54,806 nt of DNA from an uncultured Clostridia bacterium. GTDB taxonomy: Bacteria; Bacillota; Clostridia; Christensenellales; CAG-138. The notes below the pieces were generated by a model. The model had not been told where the DNA came from. It saw only the letters and a program-made list of their open reading frames with translations, and did no database searches. The stretch is taken from NCBI GenBank assembly GCA_937900325.1, contig CALCEX010000063.1, positions 1-54,806 of the forward strand, read 5' to 3'. This document shows positions 1 through 8,761 of the stretch, in pieces (position 1 is the first letter of the stretch; every line of letters begins with the position of its first letter). A program made the position numbers and the translations under genes.

Positions 1-2
1 CC

Positions 3-1343
3 AAGCTGTTCCTGACGCCGGAAAAGGATCTGGAGGACAAGAAGATCTCCGATGTGCTGCCTGAATCTTTCTGGAGCACCAACTTCTGGCTTTACTGGCA
101 GACGATGTTTGCCTTCCAGCGCTGGTCCAGCGCTCTGGAAATGAAACGGTACCTGTGTCGTTATGTCCATCATATCGATGGCTTGCCCGATTTCAGCGCA
201 CTGCGCTTCACCAGATACAATCAGTACGAGAGCATGATCCTGCCGCTGGTGAAGTATCTGGAGTCTCATGGTGTGCGCATCGAGTACGGCATGGATGTCA
301 GGAATGTCATCATCGAAACCGATGGCAGCAGGAAGATCGCCAAGCAGATCGTGTATGTTAAGGACGGCATGGAACAGACCATTGACCTTATCGAGGATGA
401 CCTGGTGTTCATCACCAACGGCTGCTGCACCGATACCTCCTGCTACGGCGATCAGACCCATGCGCCCGACCTGTCCGGCGTGAAGAACGGCTCAGGCGAG
501 TCATGGGATATGTGGAAAGCAATTGCCGCCCAGGCAAAGCATGGCGAGTTCGGCAATCCGGATAAATTCTGCTCCGATGTGGATGCAACCAACTGGATGA
601 GCGCCACAGTAGCCACCTCCAACGAAGAGATCATTCAGCATATTATAAACATCTGCAAGCGTGATCCTCGCTCCGGCAAGGTGACCACCGGCGGCATCGT
701 CACCGTCAAGGACAGCGCAGACAACTGGTATCTGTCCTGGACCATCAACCGCCAGCCCCAGTTCAGGTCTCAGGACAGGAGCACGGTGCTTGTTTGGCTG
801 TATTCTCTGAATACCAACAGGGAAGGCAACTATGTAAAGAAGGCAATGCGGGACTGCACCGGCGAAGAGGTATGCCGTGAGTGGCTGTACCATATCGGCG
901 TGCCGGCCGAAAAGATCGATGCGCTATCCCACGACGCCTGCAATACCACCACCTGCTTTATGCCCTATATCAACGCCTTCTTCCAGCCCCGAAAGGAATC
1001 CGACCGTCCTAAGGTCGTACCCGATGGCGCTGTGAACTTCGCCTTCATCGGCCAGTTCGCCGAAACGCCCCGCGATACCATCTTCACCACCGAGTATTCC
1101 ATGCGCACCGGCATGGAGTCAGTCTATACCCTGCTGGATATCGACCGCGGCGTGCCGGAGGTCTGGGGCAGCAAATATGATGTGAGAGAGCTTCTGCGTG
1201 CCTGCTATTACGCCATTGACAGGAAGCCCATCAGCGAAGCGCCTCTGTCCTTCGCTGAGAAGGAAGTGCTCAAGCTGGCCCTGAAGAAGGTCAAGGGCAC
1301 CGATATCGAGCTGCTGCTGAAAGAAAGCGGGCTCATCGAGTAA
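3..1343 (+). CDS. ohyA: Oleate hydratase, 5'-truncated by window edge
   Basis: This is the C-terminal part of a FAD-dependent oleate hydratase (myosin-cross-reactive antigen family), which adds water to the 9-cis double bond of unsaturated fatty acids to give 10-hydroxy acids. The reading frame is open from base 3, so the start lies outside the window; the GTG at 54 is internal. Family-typical text such as KLFLTPEKDLEDKK, PESFWSTNFW and TRYNQYESM is visible, as is the late GQFAETPRDTIFTTEYS segment near the FAD and active-site region. It ends just before a bidirectional terminator facing the tmRNA gene. Codon use favours ATC for Ile, unlike most neighbours, which suggests high expression. The family assignment is firm; the physiological role (detoxifying host unsaturated fatty acids) is inference. 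Confidence 0.95.
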   Translation, partial: KLFLTPEKDLEDKKISDVLPESFWSTNFWLYWQTMFAFQRWSSALEMKRYLCRYVHHIDGLPDFSALRFTRYNQYESMILPLVKYLESHGVRIEYGMDVRNVIIETDGSRKIAKQIVYVKDGMEQTIDLIEDDLVFITNGCCTDTSCYGDQTHAPDLSGVKNGSGESWDMWKAIAAQAKHGEFGNPDKFCSDVDATNWMSATVATSNEEIIQHIINICKRDPRSGKVTTGGIVTVKDSADNWYLSWTINRQPQFRSQDRSTVLVWLYSLNTNREGNYVKKAMRDCTGEEVCREWLYHIGVPAEKIDALSHDACNTTTCFMPYINAFFQPRKESDRPKVVPDGAVNFAFIGQFAETPRDTIFTTEYSMRTGMESVYTLLDIDRGVPEVWGSKYDVRELLRACYYAIDRKPISEAPLSFAEKEVLKLALKKVKGTDIELLLKESGLIE

Positions 1344-1376
1344 ATATTCCCATCCGTCATGCAGCTTTTGAGCAGC

Positions 1377-1408
1377 AAAAAAGCCCGATAAAAAAATCGG
1401 GCTTTTTT
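1377..1408. terminator. Bidirectional rho-independent terminator
   Basis: The stem GCCCGAT / ATCGGGC is flanked by an A-run on the left and a T-run on the right. It can therefore terminate both the rightward oleate hydratase transcript and the leftward tmRNA transcript. Confidence 0.85.
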
Positions 1409-1436
1409 GCTGGGTACTTTTTTTGTACCCTTTCGC

Positions 1437-1794
1437 TGGTGGAGTCGAGGGGAGTCGAACCCCTGTCCGAAAACCTGTCAGCAAGACTTTCTACGAGCGT
1501 AGTCGGTGTATTAATGTTCCCTCAGCCAAAGCAGCTCCCTCCGACAGGATCAGGGCTTCGGTAGCTTCATCAGATCCCACCTGCCGCAAAGCTTAGGCAG
1601 GCTGGTTCCCCACATTGATGACGCCGGTTGCCGGAGCCGTGGGAAGCGCCGGGCCGACGCGCAGCCTAATTAGGCAGCGAGTGCAAAATCAGATTTGCCA
1701 GTTAAATTTAAGTTTTTCCCGTTTTTAACGAAGCACGGGGCTTCGGCTCGCTTATCCGGCCTCCACGATCCCCGTCGAAACCATTTACGACCCC
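1437..1794 (-). ncRNA. ssrA: tmRNA (ssrA), tag peptide (A)GKSDFALAA
   Basis: This is transfer-messenger RNA, which rescues stalled ribosomes and tags nascent peptides for proteolysis. On the minus strand the 5' end GGGGTCG pairs over 7 bp with CGACTCC next to the encoded 3' CCA at 1437. The conserved TGGTTTCGACGGGGAT follows the 5' acceptor strand, and the T-arm GGGGTTCGACTCCCC is intact. The tag frame reads GGC AAA TCT GAT TTT GCA CTC GCT GCC TAA around 1670-1700, giving GKSDFALAA after the alanine charged on the tRNA domain. The Gly resume codon is inferred from position and from the Gly start of the Bacillus tag. Its partner smpB lies directly upstream. Confidence 0.95.
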
Positions 1795-1835
1795 GGATAG
1801 CGCAAGGCGTTCCGGCATACCGCCCTGCTATAAAT

Positions 1836-1864
1836 ATTATATCACATACTGTGCGCTTTATCAA
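1836..1864 (-). promoter_or_regulatory. ssrA promoter
   Basis: On the minus strand TTGATA and TATAAT are separated by exactly 17 bp. The start would be near 1829, giving a short 5' extension before the mature tmRNA end at 1794, consistent with RNase P trimming. Confidence 0.75.
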
Positions 1865-1869
1865 ATAAG

Positions 1870-2340
1870 TTACCTGAATCGCTCCTCCTTCATTCGGCGC
1901 TCCACCTCGCGCTTCGCGTCCCGCGAGGCTATATCGCTGCGCTTATCGTAAAGCTTTTTGCCCTTGGCCACCGCAAGCTCCAGCTTTACCCTGCCATCCT
2001 TGAAGTAGAGCTGCAGCGGTATCAGGCTGTATCCCTCAACCTGCGCAAGCGCGTTAAGCTTGCGTATCTCGCTCTTATGCAGCAGCAGCTTGCGCTCCCG
2101 GAAGGGATCGCGGTTGAATATATTGCCCTGCTCATAGGGGCTGACGTGCATACCGATCAGATAGCACTCGCCGTTTTTCACCTGGGCGTAGGAATCCTTC
2201 AGGTTGACCTTGCCGGCGCGTATGCTCTTGACCTCGGTACCGGCCAGAGCTATGCCGCACTCATAGGTATCCTCTATGAAATACTCATGGCGTGCCTTTC
2301 GATTTTCCGCGACCCTTTTGACGCCTTTTGCTATGGCCAA
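1870..2340 (-). CDS. smpB: SsrA-binding protein SmpB
   Basis: SmpB binds the tRNA-like domain of tmRNA and delivers it to stalled ribosomes. The 156-aa length is normal. Family features visible are N-terminal RKARHEYFIEDTYECGI, GTEVKSIRAGKVNLKDSYA, the central HVSPYEQGN and the basic C-terminal tail ending near DAKREVERRMKEERFR. The start is a TTG at 2340, chosen because a strong GGAAGGGAGG lies about 8 bases upstream and the family N-terminus begins here. This start lies inside the end of rnr, so the two genes overlap by 56 bp. tmRNA follows immediately downstream with its own promoter. Confidence 0.96.
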   Translation of the reverse strand: MAIAKGVKRVAENRKARHEYFIEDTYECGIALAGTEVKSIRAGKVNLKDSYAQVKNGECYLIGMHVSPYEQGNIFNRDPFRERKLLLHKSEIRKLNALAQVEGYSLIPLQLYFKDGRVKLELAVAKGKKLYDKRSDIASRDAKREVERRMKEERFR

Positions 2341-4561
2341 AGCCGTGGCCTCCCTTCCTGCTCTTAGGAGCTTTTATTTTATCACTGTTTTTGCCCCTTG
2401 TCGAGCCGTGTCCTGCCCGCTTCGGGCTTTTTCCCTGCGCTTTATGGGTTTTTTCCTCCGCTAATTCAAATTCTATTCTGGAGGTCTCCATATCGGCCGA
2501 TACCGCGCGCACCTTTACCTCATCGCCCAGGCGGTACTGAGAGCCTGTAAACCTGCCCACAAGCCGGTAGCCCTTCTCATCCAATTCGTATCTGTCGCCG
2601 CTCAGGCTCTCTGCCCTTACCCGGCCCTCTACGGTATTGCCCAGCTCCACGAAAAATCCGCTCTGCGTTACGCCGGATATCACTCCCTGATACTCCTCGC
2701 CTATATGCTGAGACATATATTCGCACTTTTTAAGGTCGTCCGCAGCCCTCTCGGCCTCTGTCGCCGTTGCCTCGCGGTCGGAGCATTGATCCGAGGCTGC
2801 CGGCAGGTATTCCTTCCATCGCTTGAGGTTCTCCTCATCCAGCCTGCCCTCCAGAAGCTCGTTCAATGCCCTGTGCACCAGAAGATCCGGATAGCGCCGT
2901 ATCGGCGAGGTAAAGTGGCAGTAGTATTTCGCCGCAAGTCCGAAATGGCCGTCGCAGTCCGGGCTGTACCTGGCCTTGGTCATAGCCCGCAGGGTAACGT
3001 TGTTTATCACCATCTCCTCCGGGCTGCCCTCAGCCTTTATAAGCATTTTGCGCACATCCGCAGGCTGGACCTTTTCCGCATTGTCTATGCCGTAGCCCAG
3101 CGTATGGAGAAAGACGTTCAGCTCCTTTATCCGTTCCGTATCCGGCGCCTCATGCACCCGGTAGATGAGGGGCAGGCCCTTTTCCACGCCCTCCTGCGCC
3201 ACAGTCTCGTTGGCGGAAAGCATGAACTCCTCTATCATCATATTGGCTTCGCCCCTGACGTGCAGCGAAACATCGACCGCCCTTCCGTTGCAGTCAAGAT
3301 GTATGTCCGCCTCCGGCAGGTCGAAATCTATTGCACCCCGCCGCTGCCGCTTGGCCTTCAGTATATCCTTCAATCGGCGCATCTCCGCAAGCATCGGCAT
3401 AATGTCGGAGTATTTTTCAGCCAGCTCACCGTCGCCCGCAAATATGGCGTTGACCTCGTCATAGGTCATGCGGTGGTTGGAGCGTATCACGCTCTTTGCT
3501 ATATTGTGATGCACGACCCTGCCCTGGGAGTCTATATCCATAACGCAGGAAAGCGTAAGCTTATCCTCATTCGGATTCAGAGAGCACAATCCGTTGCTCA
3601 GCTCCCTTGGGAGCATGGGCAGCACCCTGTCGGGGAAATACACGCTGGTGCCTCTTTTGTATGCCTCCTTGTCTATGGGGCTGCCGCGCTTTACATAGTA
3701 ACTGACATCCGCTATGTGCACGCCCAGCCTGTACAGGCCATCCACCTTTTCCAGGGATACCGCGTCGTCAAGATCTCTGGCGTCCGCGCCGTCTATGGTT
3801 ATTGTAAGCGCGCGGCGATAATCCCGCCTGTCGGTAAGCTCATCGGCATTCGGAGCCCTCAGCCCCCCGGCCTGCCTCTGCGCCTCATCGGGGAATTTAT
3901 CCGGCAGATCCAGCCTTCGGATAATCGAGAGCATATCCAGGCCCTTATCCCCCGGCCTGCCCAATACCTCGTCTATCCTGCCCAGCATGGGCCGTCTTGC
4001 CCCTGGATACTGGGTTATTTCCGCTACCACCTTGTCGCCCTGGCTTGCGCCGTTGATATGGGAAAAGGGTATGAGCACATCCTCCGCCAGCCGGCTGTCG
4101 TCGGGTATCACATAACCGCCATACTCGTTGTCCGCCTCAAACGTACCCGTTACCCGCCGCCCTGCCCTCCCGGCTATCATCTCTACGGCTCCGCGGTCGT
4201 TCCTGCCCCGGCGTGAGCCGGTAAGCTTCCTCACCCAGACCGTATCGCCGTGCAGGGCGCCGTTCATATCCTCCGCAGTAATGAACAGGTCATCTCCGCC
4301 GTCCGCAGGTATAAAGAACCCGAAGCCGCGGCCGTTGCCCTGTATCCGTCCGTATATAAGGCCAAGCTGCTGCGGGAGGGCCGCCTTGCCCCGGCGCGTT
4401 ATTATCACACGCCCTTCCTTTGCAAGCTCCTTCAGCGCCAGTTTCACTTCTTCCGCCCGTACCTCGCCGCCGCTTTCCGCCATGTTCCTGCATATATCCC
4501 CGGCGCTCATGGGGCGGCCCGTTTCGGCTATCGTATCGCTTATTCTTTCTTTAAGCTCCAA
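2285..4561 (-). CDS. rnr: Ribonuclease R (3'-5' exoribonuclease)
   Basis: RNase R degrades structured RNA and, with tmRNA-SmpB, non-stop mRNAs. Domain order in the 758 aa: N-terminal winged helix (about 1-65), cold-shock OB domains (65-230), the RNB catalytic domain with the acidic cluster DGADARDLDDAVS (about 260-275), a C-terminal S1 domain (about 625-710) and a Lys/Arg-rich tail. The tail coding sequence overlaps smpB. The start is uncertain. A Shine-Dalgarno AAAGGAG precedes an ATG that opens a 6-codon frame (MKEFGA stop), while the long frame begins with a TTG at 4561 about 13 bases from that site. Removing one T from the TTT there would fuse ATG-AAA-GAA to the main frame. Confidence 0.95.
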   Translation of the reverse strand: MELKERISDTIAETGRPMSAGDICRNMAESGGEVRAEEVKLALKELAKEGRVIITRRGKAALPQQLGLIYGRIQGNGRGFGFFIPADGGDDLFITAEDMNGALHGDTVWVRKLTGSRRGRNDRGAVEMIAGRAGRRVTGTFEADNEYGGYVIPDDSRLAEDVLIPFSHINGASQGDKVVAEITQYPGARRPMLGRIDEVLGRPGDKGLDMLSIIRRLDLPDKFPDEAQRQAGGLRAPNADELTDRRDYRRALTITIDGADARDLDDAVSLEKVDGLYRLGVHIADVSYYVKRGSPIDKEAYKRGTSVYFPDRVLPMLPRELSNGLCSLNPNEDKLTLSCVMDIDSQGRVVHHNIAKSVIRSNHRMTYDEVNAIFAGDGELAEKYSDIMPMLAEMRRLKDILKAKRQRRGAIDFDLPEADIHLDCNGRAVDVSLHVRGEANMMIEEFMLSANETVAQEGVEKGLPLIYRVHEAPDTERIKELNVFLHTLGYGIDNAEKVQPADVRKMLIKAEGSPEEMVINNVTLRAMTKARYSPDCDGHFGLAAKYYCHFTSPIRRYPDLLVHRALNELLEGRLDEENLKRWKEYLPAASDQCSDREATATEAERAADDLKKCEYMSQHIGEEYQGVISGVTQSGFFVELGNTVEGRVRAESLSGDRYELDEKGYRLVGRFTGSQYRLGDEVKVRAVSADMETSRIEFELAEEKTHKAQGKSPKRAGHGSTRGKNSDKIKAPKSRKGGHGFGHSKRRQKGRGKSKGTP

Positions 4562-4593
4562 ATTCTTTCATTTTCTCCTTTGTTTATTTGTAT

Positions 4594-4631
4594 AAAAACA
4601 GGGGCATACCTTAACGGCACGCCCCAGAGTC
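4594..4631 (-). terminator. Terminator/attenuator between secG and rnr
   Basis: On the minus strand GGGGCGTGCC pairs with GGTATGCCCC, with two G-U pairs, followed by TGTTTTTAT. It would end or attenuate the secG transcript before rnr. Confidence 0.65.
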
Positions 4632-4647
4632 GCATTTTCGCCTTTTA

Positions 4648-4887
4648 TCAGCTTATTATGGCCATGGCAATAGCTATCACGCCGATTGCAACCGCAAGTA
4701 TCTTGGTGATGCGCTGAAGCTTGGCCTCCCTGCTGGCCTTCTGACCGCGGGCAGTAAATGACTGGGTGTCGCCGCCGAACGCGCTGCCGAGGCCCGCGCT
4801 CTTGGACTGCTGCATAAGCACTACGGCTATCATTGCGATAGACAGGACTATCAGCACGATGTTAAGGATTGTGTTCAGAGTTTGCAT
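4648..4887 (-). CDS. secG: Preprotein translocase subunit SecG
   Basis: SecG is the small accessory membrane subunit of the SecYEG channel. The 79-aa protein has two hydrophobic helices (about residues 5-25 and 60-78) separated by the family hallmark QQSKSAGLGSAFGG and a polar loop. An upstream ATG 13 codons earlier is in frame, but the ATG at 4887 is preferred because GGGGAGGAAG sits 8 bases upstream and the family starts here. Its position before rnr-smpB-ssrA is the usual Firmicutes order. Confidence 0.95.
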   Translation of the reverse strand: MQTLNTILNIVLIVLSIAMIAVVLMQQSKSAGLGSAFGGDTQSFTARGQKASREAKLQRITKILAVAIGVIAIAMAIIS

Positions 4888-4935
4888 TATATATACTTCC
4901 TCCCCTGGAATACTTTCGCATTGCACGCGAAGGCT

Positions 4936-4964
4936 ATTGTATCACACCCGCAGTAAAAAATCAA
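4936..4964 (-). promoter_or_regulatory. secG promoter
   Basis: On the minus strand TTGATT and TACAAT are 17 bp apart, about 50 bases before the secG start. A small inverted repeat TTCGC/GCGAA lies in the leader at about 4913-4930. Confidence 0.65.
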
Positions 4965-4978
4965 ATACTTTTGCGGTA

Positions 4979-6523
4979 TTACTTCTCTATCAGGCTCTTT
5001 CCGGTCATTTCAGCGGGTATCTCCATTCCCATCAGGTCAAGCATGGTGGGGGCAAGGTCGGAGAGCCTGCCGCCGCTGCGGAGCTTTGCGTCCCTCCTGC
5101 CGTCATCCACCAGTATGACCGGCACCGGATTGGTAGTGTGCGCGGTAAAGGGAGTAACGCCATCATCCGCGAGCATTTTCTCGCAATTTCCGTGATCGGC
5201 GGTAATTATGGCCCTTCCGCCGTTTTTGAGTATCGCCTCAACGATCCTCGCGGCGCACTCGTCAACGGTATGTACAGCTTTCACCGCCGCCTCCATCACG
5301 CCGGTATGGCCTACCATGTCCGGGTTGGCAAAGTTCAGTATCATGACGTCGTACCTGCCGCTGTTTATGCGTTTTACCGCCTCCTCCGTCACCTCATAGG
5401 CGCTCATCTCGGGCTGGAGATCATAGGTGGCTACCTTTGGTGAAGGTATAAGGCACCTGTCCTCGCCGGGGTTTGGGGCTTCCACTCCGCCGTTGAAGAA
5501 AAATGTCACATGGGCGTATTTCTCGGTCTCGGCTATCCTGAGCTGCGTCTTGCCTGCGGCTGCAAGGTACTCCCCGAGGGTATTATTCAGGTGCTCCGGC
5601 CCGAAGGCTATGTCCACCTTATCCCCAAAGGTCTTGTCATACTGCGTCATGCAGACATAATGCACGGGGAAGAAGCCCTTGCGGCGCTCAAAGCCGTTAA
5701 AGTCCTCCATTATGAAGGCGCGGGTTATCTCCCTGGCCCTGTCGGGGCGGAAGTTGTAGAAGATTATGCTGTCGTTGGGCTGTATGGTAGCCACCGGCCT
5801 GCCGTTTTCGGTTATGACGGTAGGGATCACGAACTCATCGGTAACGCCCGCGTCATAGCTCGCCTGCATGGCGTGCGCCGGGTCTGTATCATAGTTGCCC
5901 TCGCCATATACCATGGCGGCATACGCCTTTTCCACACGCTCAAAGCGGTTGTCCCTGTCCATGGCGTAATAGCGTCCCATGACGGTGGCTATTTTGCCCA
6001 CGCCTATCTCGGCTATCCTGCTCTGGTATTCCTCTATGAAGCCCTTGCCGCTCTCGGGCGGAACGTCCCTGCCGTCCATGAAGCAGTGCACATATACCTT
6101 CCTGAGGCCCTGACGCTTTGCAAGTTCCAGCAGGGCGAAAAAGTGGTTCTGATGGCTGTGTACGCCGCCGGGGCCTACAAGGCCGTATATATGCAGGGCG
6201 GAATCATGCCTTCTGCAATTTTCAACAGCGCCCAGGAAGGCGGGATTTTCAAAGAAATCCCCGTCCTTTATGGATTTGGTTATTCGGGTCAGATCCTGAT
6301 ATACGATGCGTCCCGCGCCTATGTTCATATGGCCTACCTCAGAGTTGCCCATCTGGCCGTCAGGCAGGCCCACATCCTCGCCCGAGGCTCCTATCAATGT
6401 ATGAGGATACTCCTTGAGGAGTCTGGAAATATTTTTTATACCGTCAGCCTTTATGGCGTTGCCCTGAGTTTTTTCACTGTAACCAAAGCCGTCCAGTATC
6501 ACAAGTGCGGTTATCTTCTTCAT
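4979..6523 (-). CDS. gpmI: 2,3-bisphosphoglycerate-independent phosphoglycerate mutase
   Basis: The enzyme interconverts 3- and 2-phosphoglycerate in glycolysis and is Mn-dependent. The 514-aa protein has the N-terminal metal motif VILDGFGYSE, the catalytic serine motif GQMGNSEVGHMNIG, DGRDVPPESG and the late metal site ADHGNCEKM, with HTTNPVPVI afterwards. A TTG at 6532 is in frame, but the ATG at 6523 fits AGGAG (11 bases upstream) better. It follows tpiA and pgk on the same strand, forming a lower-glycolysis operon. Confidence 0.97.
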   Translation of the reverse strand: MKKITALVILDGFGYSEKTQGNAIKADGIKNISRLLKEYPHTLIGASGEDVGLPDGQMGNSEVGHMNIGAGRIVYQDLTRITKSIKDGDFFENPAFLGAVENCRRHDSALHIYGLVGPGGVHSHQNHFFALLELAKRQGLRKVYVHCFMDGRDVPPESGKGFIEEYQSRIAEIGVGKIATVMGRYYAMDRDNRFERVEKAYAAMVYGEGNYDTDPAHAMQASYDAGVTDEFVIPTVITENGRPVATIQPNDSIIFYNFRPDRAREITRAFIMEDFNGFERRKGFFPVHYVCMTQYDKTFGDKVDIAFGPEHLNNTLGEYLAAAGKTQLRIAETEKYAHVTFFFNGGVEAPNPGEDRCLIPSPKVATYDLQPEMSAYEVTEEAVKRINSGRYDVMILNFANPDMVGHTGVMEAAVKAVHTVDECAARIVEAILKNGGRAIITADHGNCEKMLADDGVTPFTAHTTNPVPVILVDDGRRDAKLRSGGRLSDLAPTMLDLMGMEIPAEMTGKSLIEK

Positions 6524-6571
6524 ATCAGACAAATCTCCTGTTTAATACTTTTAATCGCGGCGCTTTACGCC

Positions 6572-7324
6572 TTAATCATTATAATTCACTACCTTAGAGA
6601 AGTCCACAGCCTTAAGGCTCGCGCCGCCTATGAGGCCGCCGTCTATTTCAGGCATTGCCATGAGGCTTTTTGCGTTGGAGGGCTTCATGCTTCCGCCGTA
6701 CTGTATGCGTAGGGCCTCTGCCGTTTCCCTGCCGAACATGCCGGCCACGGTCGCCCTTATCATGCCTATGGTCTCGTTTGCCTGCTCGTCTGTGGCGGTC
6801 TTTCCGGTGCCTATGGCCCAGATAGGCTCATAGGCGATGACCAGCTTTGCAACGTCTTCTGCCGCTATGCCGTCGAGATCCTTCCGTACCTGGCCGCTGA
6901 CCTTGGCCTCCGTTTTGCCGTTTTCCCTCTCCTCCAGTGATTCGCCGACGCAGATTATGGGGGTGATGCCTGCGGCTATGGCCGCCCTGGCGCGAGCGTT
7001 CACGGTTTCGTCCGTCTCCCCAAAGTACTGTCTGCGCTCGCTGTGGCCTATTATGGCGTACTCCACACCCAGCTCCTTGAGCATATTTGCGGAGATCTCA
7101 CCGGTGAAGGCGCCCTTTTCCGCCCAGTGTATATTCTGAGCGCCAAGGCGTATGTTGCTGCCCTTAATAAGCTCGGACACAGCAGACAGATCGACATAAG
7201 GAGGGCATACCACTACCTCGCACTCCGCATCCCTGACGAGGGGCTTCAGCTCCTCTACCAGAGCCCTTGCCTCGGAGGGAGTCATGTTCATTTTCCAGTT
7301 GCCTGCAATAATGGGTTTACGCAT
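6572..7324 (-). CDS. tpiA: Triosephosphate isomerase
   Basis: The enzyme interconverts dihydroxyacetone phosphate and glyceraldehyde 3-phosphate in the cytosol. The 250-aa TIM barrel starts with the substrate lysine motif GNWKMN, has the catalytic histidine in IIGHSERR and the catalytic glutamate in AYEPIWAIGTGK, and ends with the phosphate loop IQYGGSMKP and GGLIGGASL. GGAGATAAATAAAT precedes the ATG. It lies between pgk (35 bp upstream) and gpmI (48 bp downstream) and is probably cotranscribed with them. Confidence 0.97.
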   Translation of the reverse strand: MRKPIIAGNWKMNMTPSEARALVEELKPLVRDAECEVVVCPPYVDLSAVSELIKGSNIRLGAQNIHWAEKGAFTGEISANMLKELGVEYAIIGHSERRQYFGETDETVNARARAAIAAGITPIICVGESLEERENGKTEAKVSGQVRKDLDGIAAEDVAKLVIAYEPIWAIGTGKTATDEQANETIGMIRATVAGMFGRETAEALRIQYGGSMKPSNAKSLMAMPEIDGGLIGGASLKAVDFSKVVNYND

Positions 7325-7359
7325 ATTTATTTATCTCCAATTCAAAATTTTATGCTTTA

Positions 7360-8544
7360 TCACTTGTCGTCAAGGGCCGCTACGCCGGGCAGAACCTTGC
7401 CCTCAAGGAACTCCAGGCTCGCGCCGCCGCCTGTTGAAATGTGGGTCATCTTATCCGCATAGCCCAGCTTCTTTACGGCGCTGGCAGAATCGCCGCCGCC
7501 TATAATGGTGACGCCCTTGCACTCCGCGCAGGCCTCGGCAACAGCCGCGGTGCCCTTTGCGAAGGCGTCGAACTCGAACACGCCCATAGGGCCGTTCCAG
7601 ACTACGGTGCCGGCTTTTCTTATTTCATCGCCAAAGAGCTTGGCGCTCTTTTCGCCTATATCCATACCCATATAGCCATCGGGTATCTTGTCGGAATCCA
7701 CGGTCATATGTTCGGCGTCAGGCTTGAACTCCTTTGCGACCACGGTATCCACCGGCAGCAGCATCTTTACGCCCTTTGCGTCTGCGTCAAGCATCAGCTT
7801 CTTTGCAAGGTCTATGCTGTCCGCGTCCAGCAGGGAGTTGCCGATATTATAGCCCAGCGCCTTGAAGAAGGTATAGGCCATGCCGCCGCCGATTATCAGC
7901 GTATCGCACTTGTTCAGCAGGTTGGTTATTACGCCTATCTTGTCCGCTACCTTTGCGCCGCCTAATATGGCCACGAAGGGGCGCACGGGGTTTTCCAGGG
8001 CGCCGCCCATAACGGAGAGCTCCTTGCCGATAAGGAAGCCGGCGACCGCAGGCAGATACTGGGCTACGCCCGCGGTGGAAGCATGGGCGCGGTGTACGGT
8101 CCCGAAGGCGTCGGATACATATATGTCGGCCAGGGAAGCCAGCTTTCTGGCGAATTCGGGGTCGTTCTTTTCTTCTTCCTTATGGAAGCGCAGGTTCTCA
8201 AGAAGCAGTATCTCGCCCTCCTTGAGCTCGCCCGCCATCCTTTCGGCCTCCGGGCCTATGCAGTCCGGCGCAAAGCTGATCTTAACGCCGGGCAGCAGCT
8301 CCCTGAGCCTTTCCGCAACGGGGGCAAGGGAAAACTCCATCTTGCGTTCTCCCTTGGGCCTGCCCAGATGGGAGCAGAGTATGACCTTTGCGCCGTGCTC
8401 AAGCAGATACTTTACAGTGGGCAGCGCCGCCGTTATGCGCTTGTCGTCCGCCACCTTGCCGTCCTGAAGGGGTACGTTGAAATCGACCCTTACAAGCACC
8501 CGTTTTCCCTTTACGTTTACGTCCTCAACGGTCTTCTTTGCCAT
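7360..8544 (-). CDS. pgk: Phosphoglycerate kinase
   Basis: The enzyme makes ATP by transferring phosphate from 1,3-bisphosphoglycerate to ADP. The 394-aa two-domain protein shows VRVDFNVPLQDGK, the substrate motif SHLGRPKG, the hinge motif AILGGAKVADK and the C-terminal GGGDSASAVKK and ISTGGGASLEFLEG. The open frame extends 25 codons further upstream, but the ATG at 8544 is preceded by GGAGG (13 bases away) and matches family N-termini. It is the first gene of pgk-tpiA-gpmI; gap is not adjacent here. Confidence 0.97.
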   Translation of the reverse strand: MAKKTVEDVNVKGKRVLVRVDFNVPLQDGKVADDKRITAALPTVKYLLEHGAKVILCSHLGRPKGERKMEFSLAPVAERLRELLPGVKISFAPDCIGPEAERMAGELKEGEILLLENLRFHKEEEKNDPEFARKLASLADIYVSDAFGTVHRAHASTAGVAQYLPAVAGFLIGKELSVMGGALENPVRPFVAILGGAKVADKIGVITNLLNKCDTLIIGGGMAYTFFKALGYNIGNSLLDADSIDLAKKLMLDADAKGVKMLLPVDTVVAKEFKPDAEHMTVDSDKIPDGYMGMDIGEKSAKLFGDEIRKAGTVVWNGPMGVFEFDAFAKGTAAVAEACAECKGVTIIGGGDSASAVKKLGYADKMTHISTGGGASLEFLEGKVLPGVAALDDK

Positions 8545-8571
8545 AATATTTTTTAAACCTCCAAATTCGAT

Positions 8572-8601
8572 CCGCAGCGGCGGCAGCTGCCCCCGCCGCG
8601 G
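8572..8601 (-). other. GC-rich hairpin in the pgk leader
   Basis: The arms CCGCGGCGG and CCGCCGCTGCGG flank a short loop, 28 bases before the pgk start. It has no T-run, so it is more likely an mRNA 5' stabiliser than a terminator. The rest of 8602-8743 is AT-rich; I do not see a convincing pgk -35/-10 pair there. Confidence 0.5.
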
Positions 8602-8746
8602 TATATTATCATATATCATATTGATTATTTTATCACATTTGCGGTAAGCTGCATATTGCTTTTTTTAGTAACACCTCTTTTTGCCATAAGCGCCGCTGTC
8701 ATAGGCCGTTATTTGCCTTTTCCCCGTATCCCGGCGATAGATAATG

Positions 8747-8755
8747 TGCTATAAT
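8747..8755 (+). promoter_or_regulatory. Extended -10 promoter of the lipoprotein gene
   Basis: TGCTATAAT forms an extended -10 element ending only 6 bases before the ATG at 8762. Transcription would start at or next to the ATG, and no Shine-Dalgarno precedes it, so the mRNA may be leaderless. Confidence 0.55.
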
Positions 8756-8761
8756 CAACCT

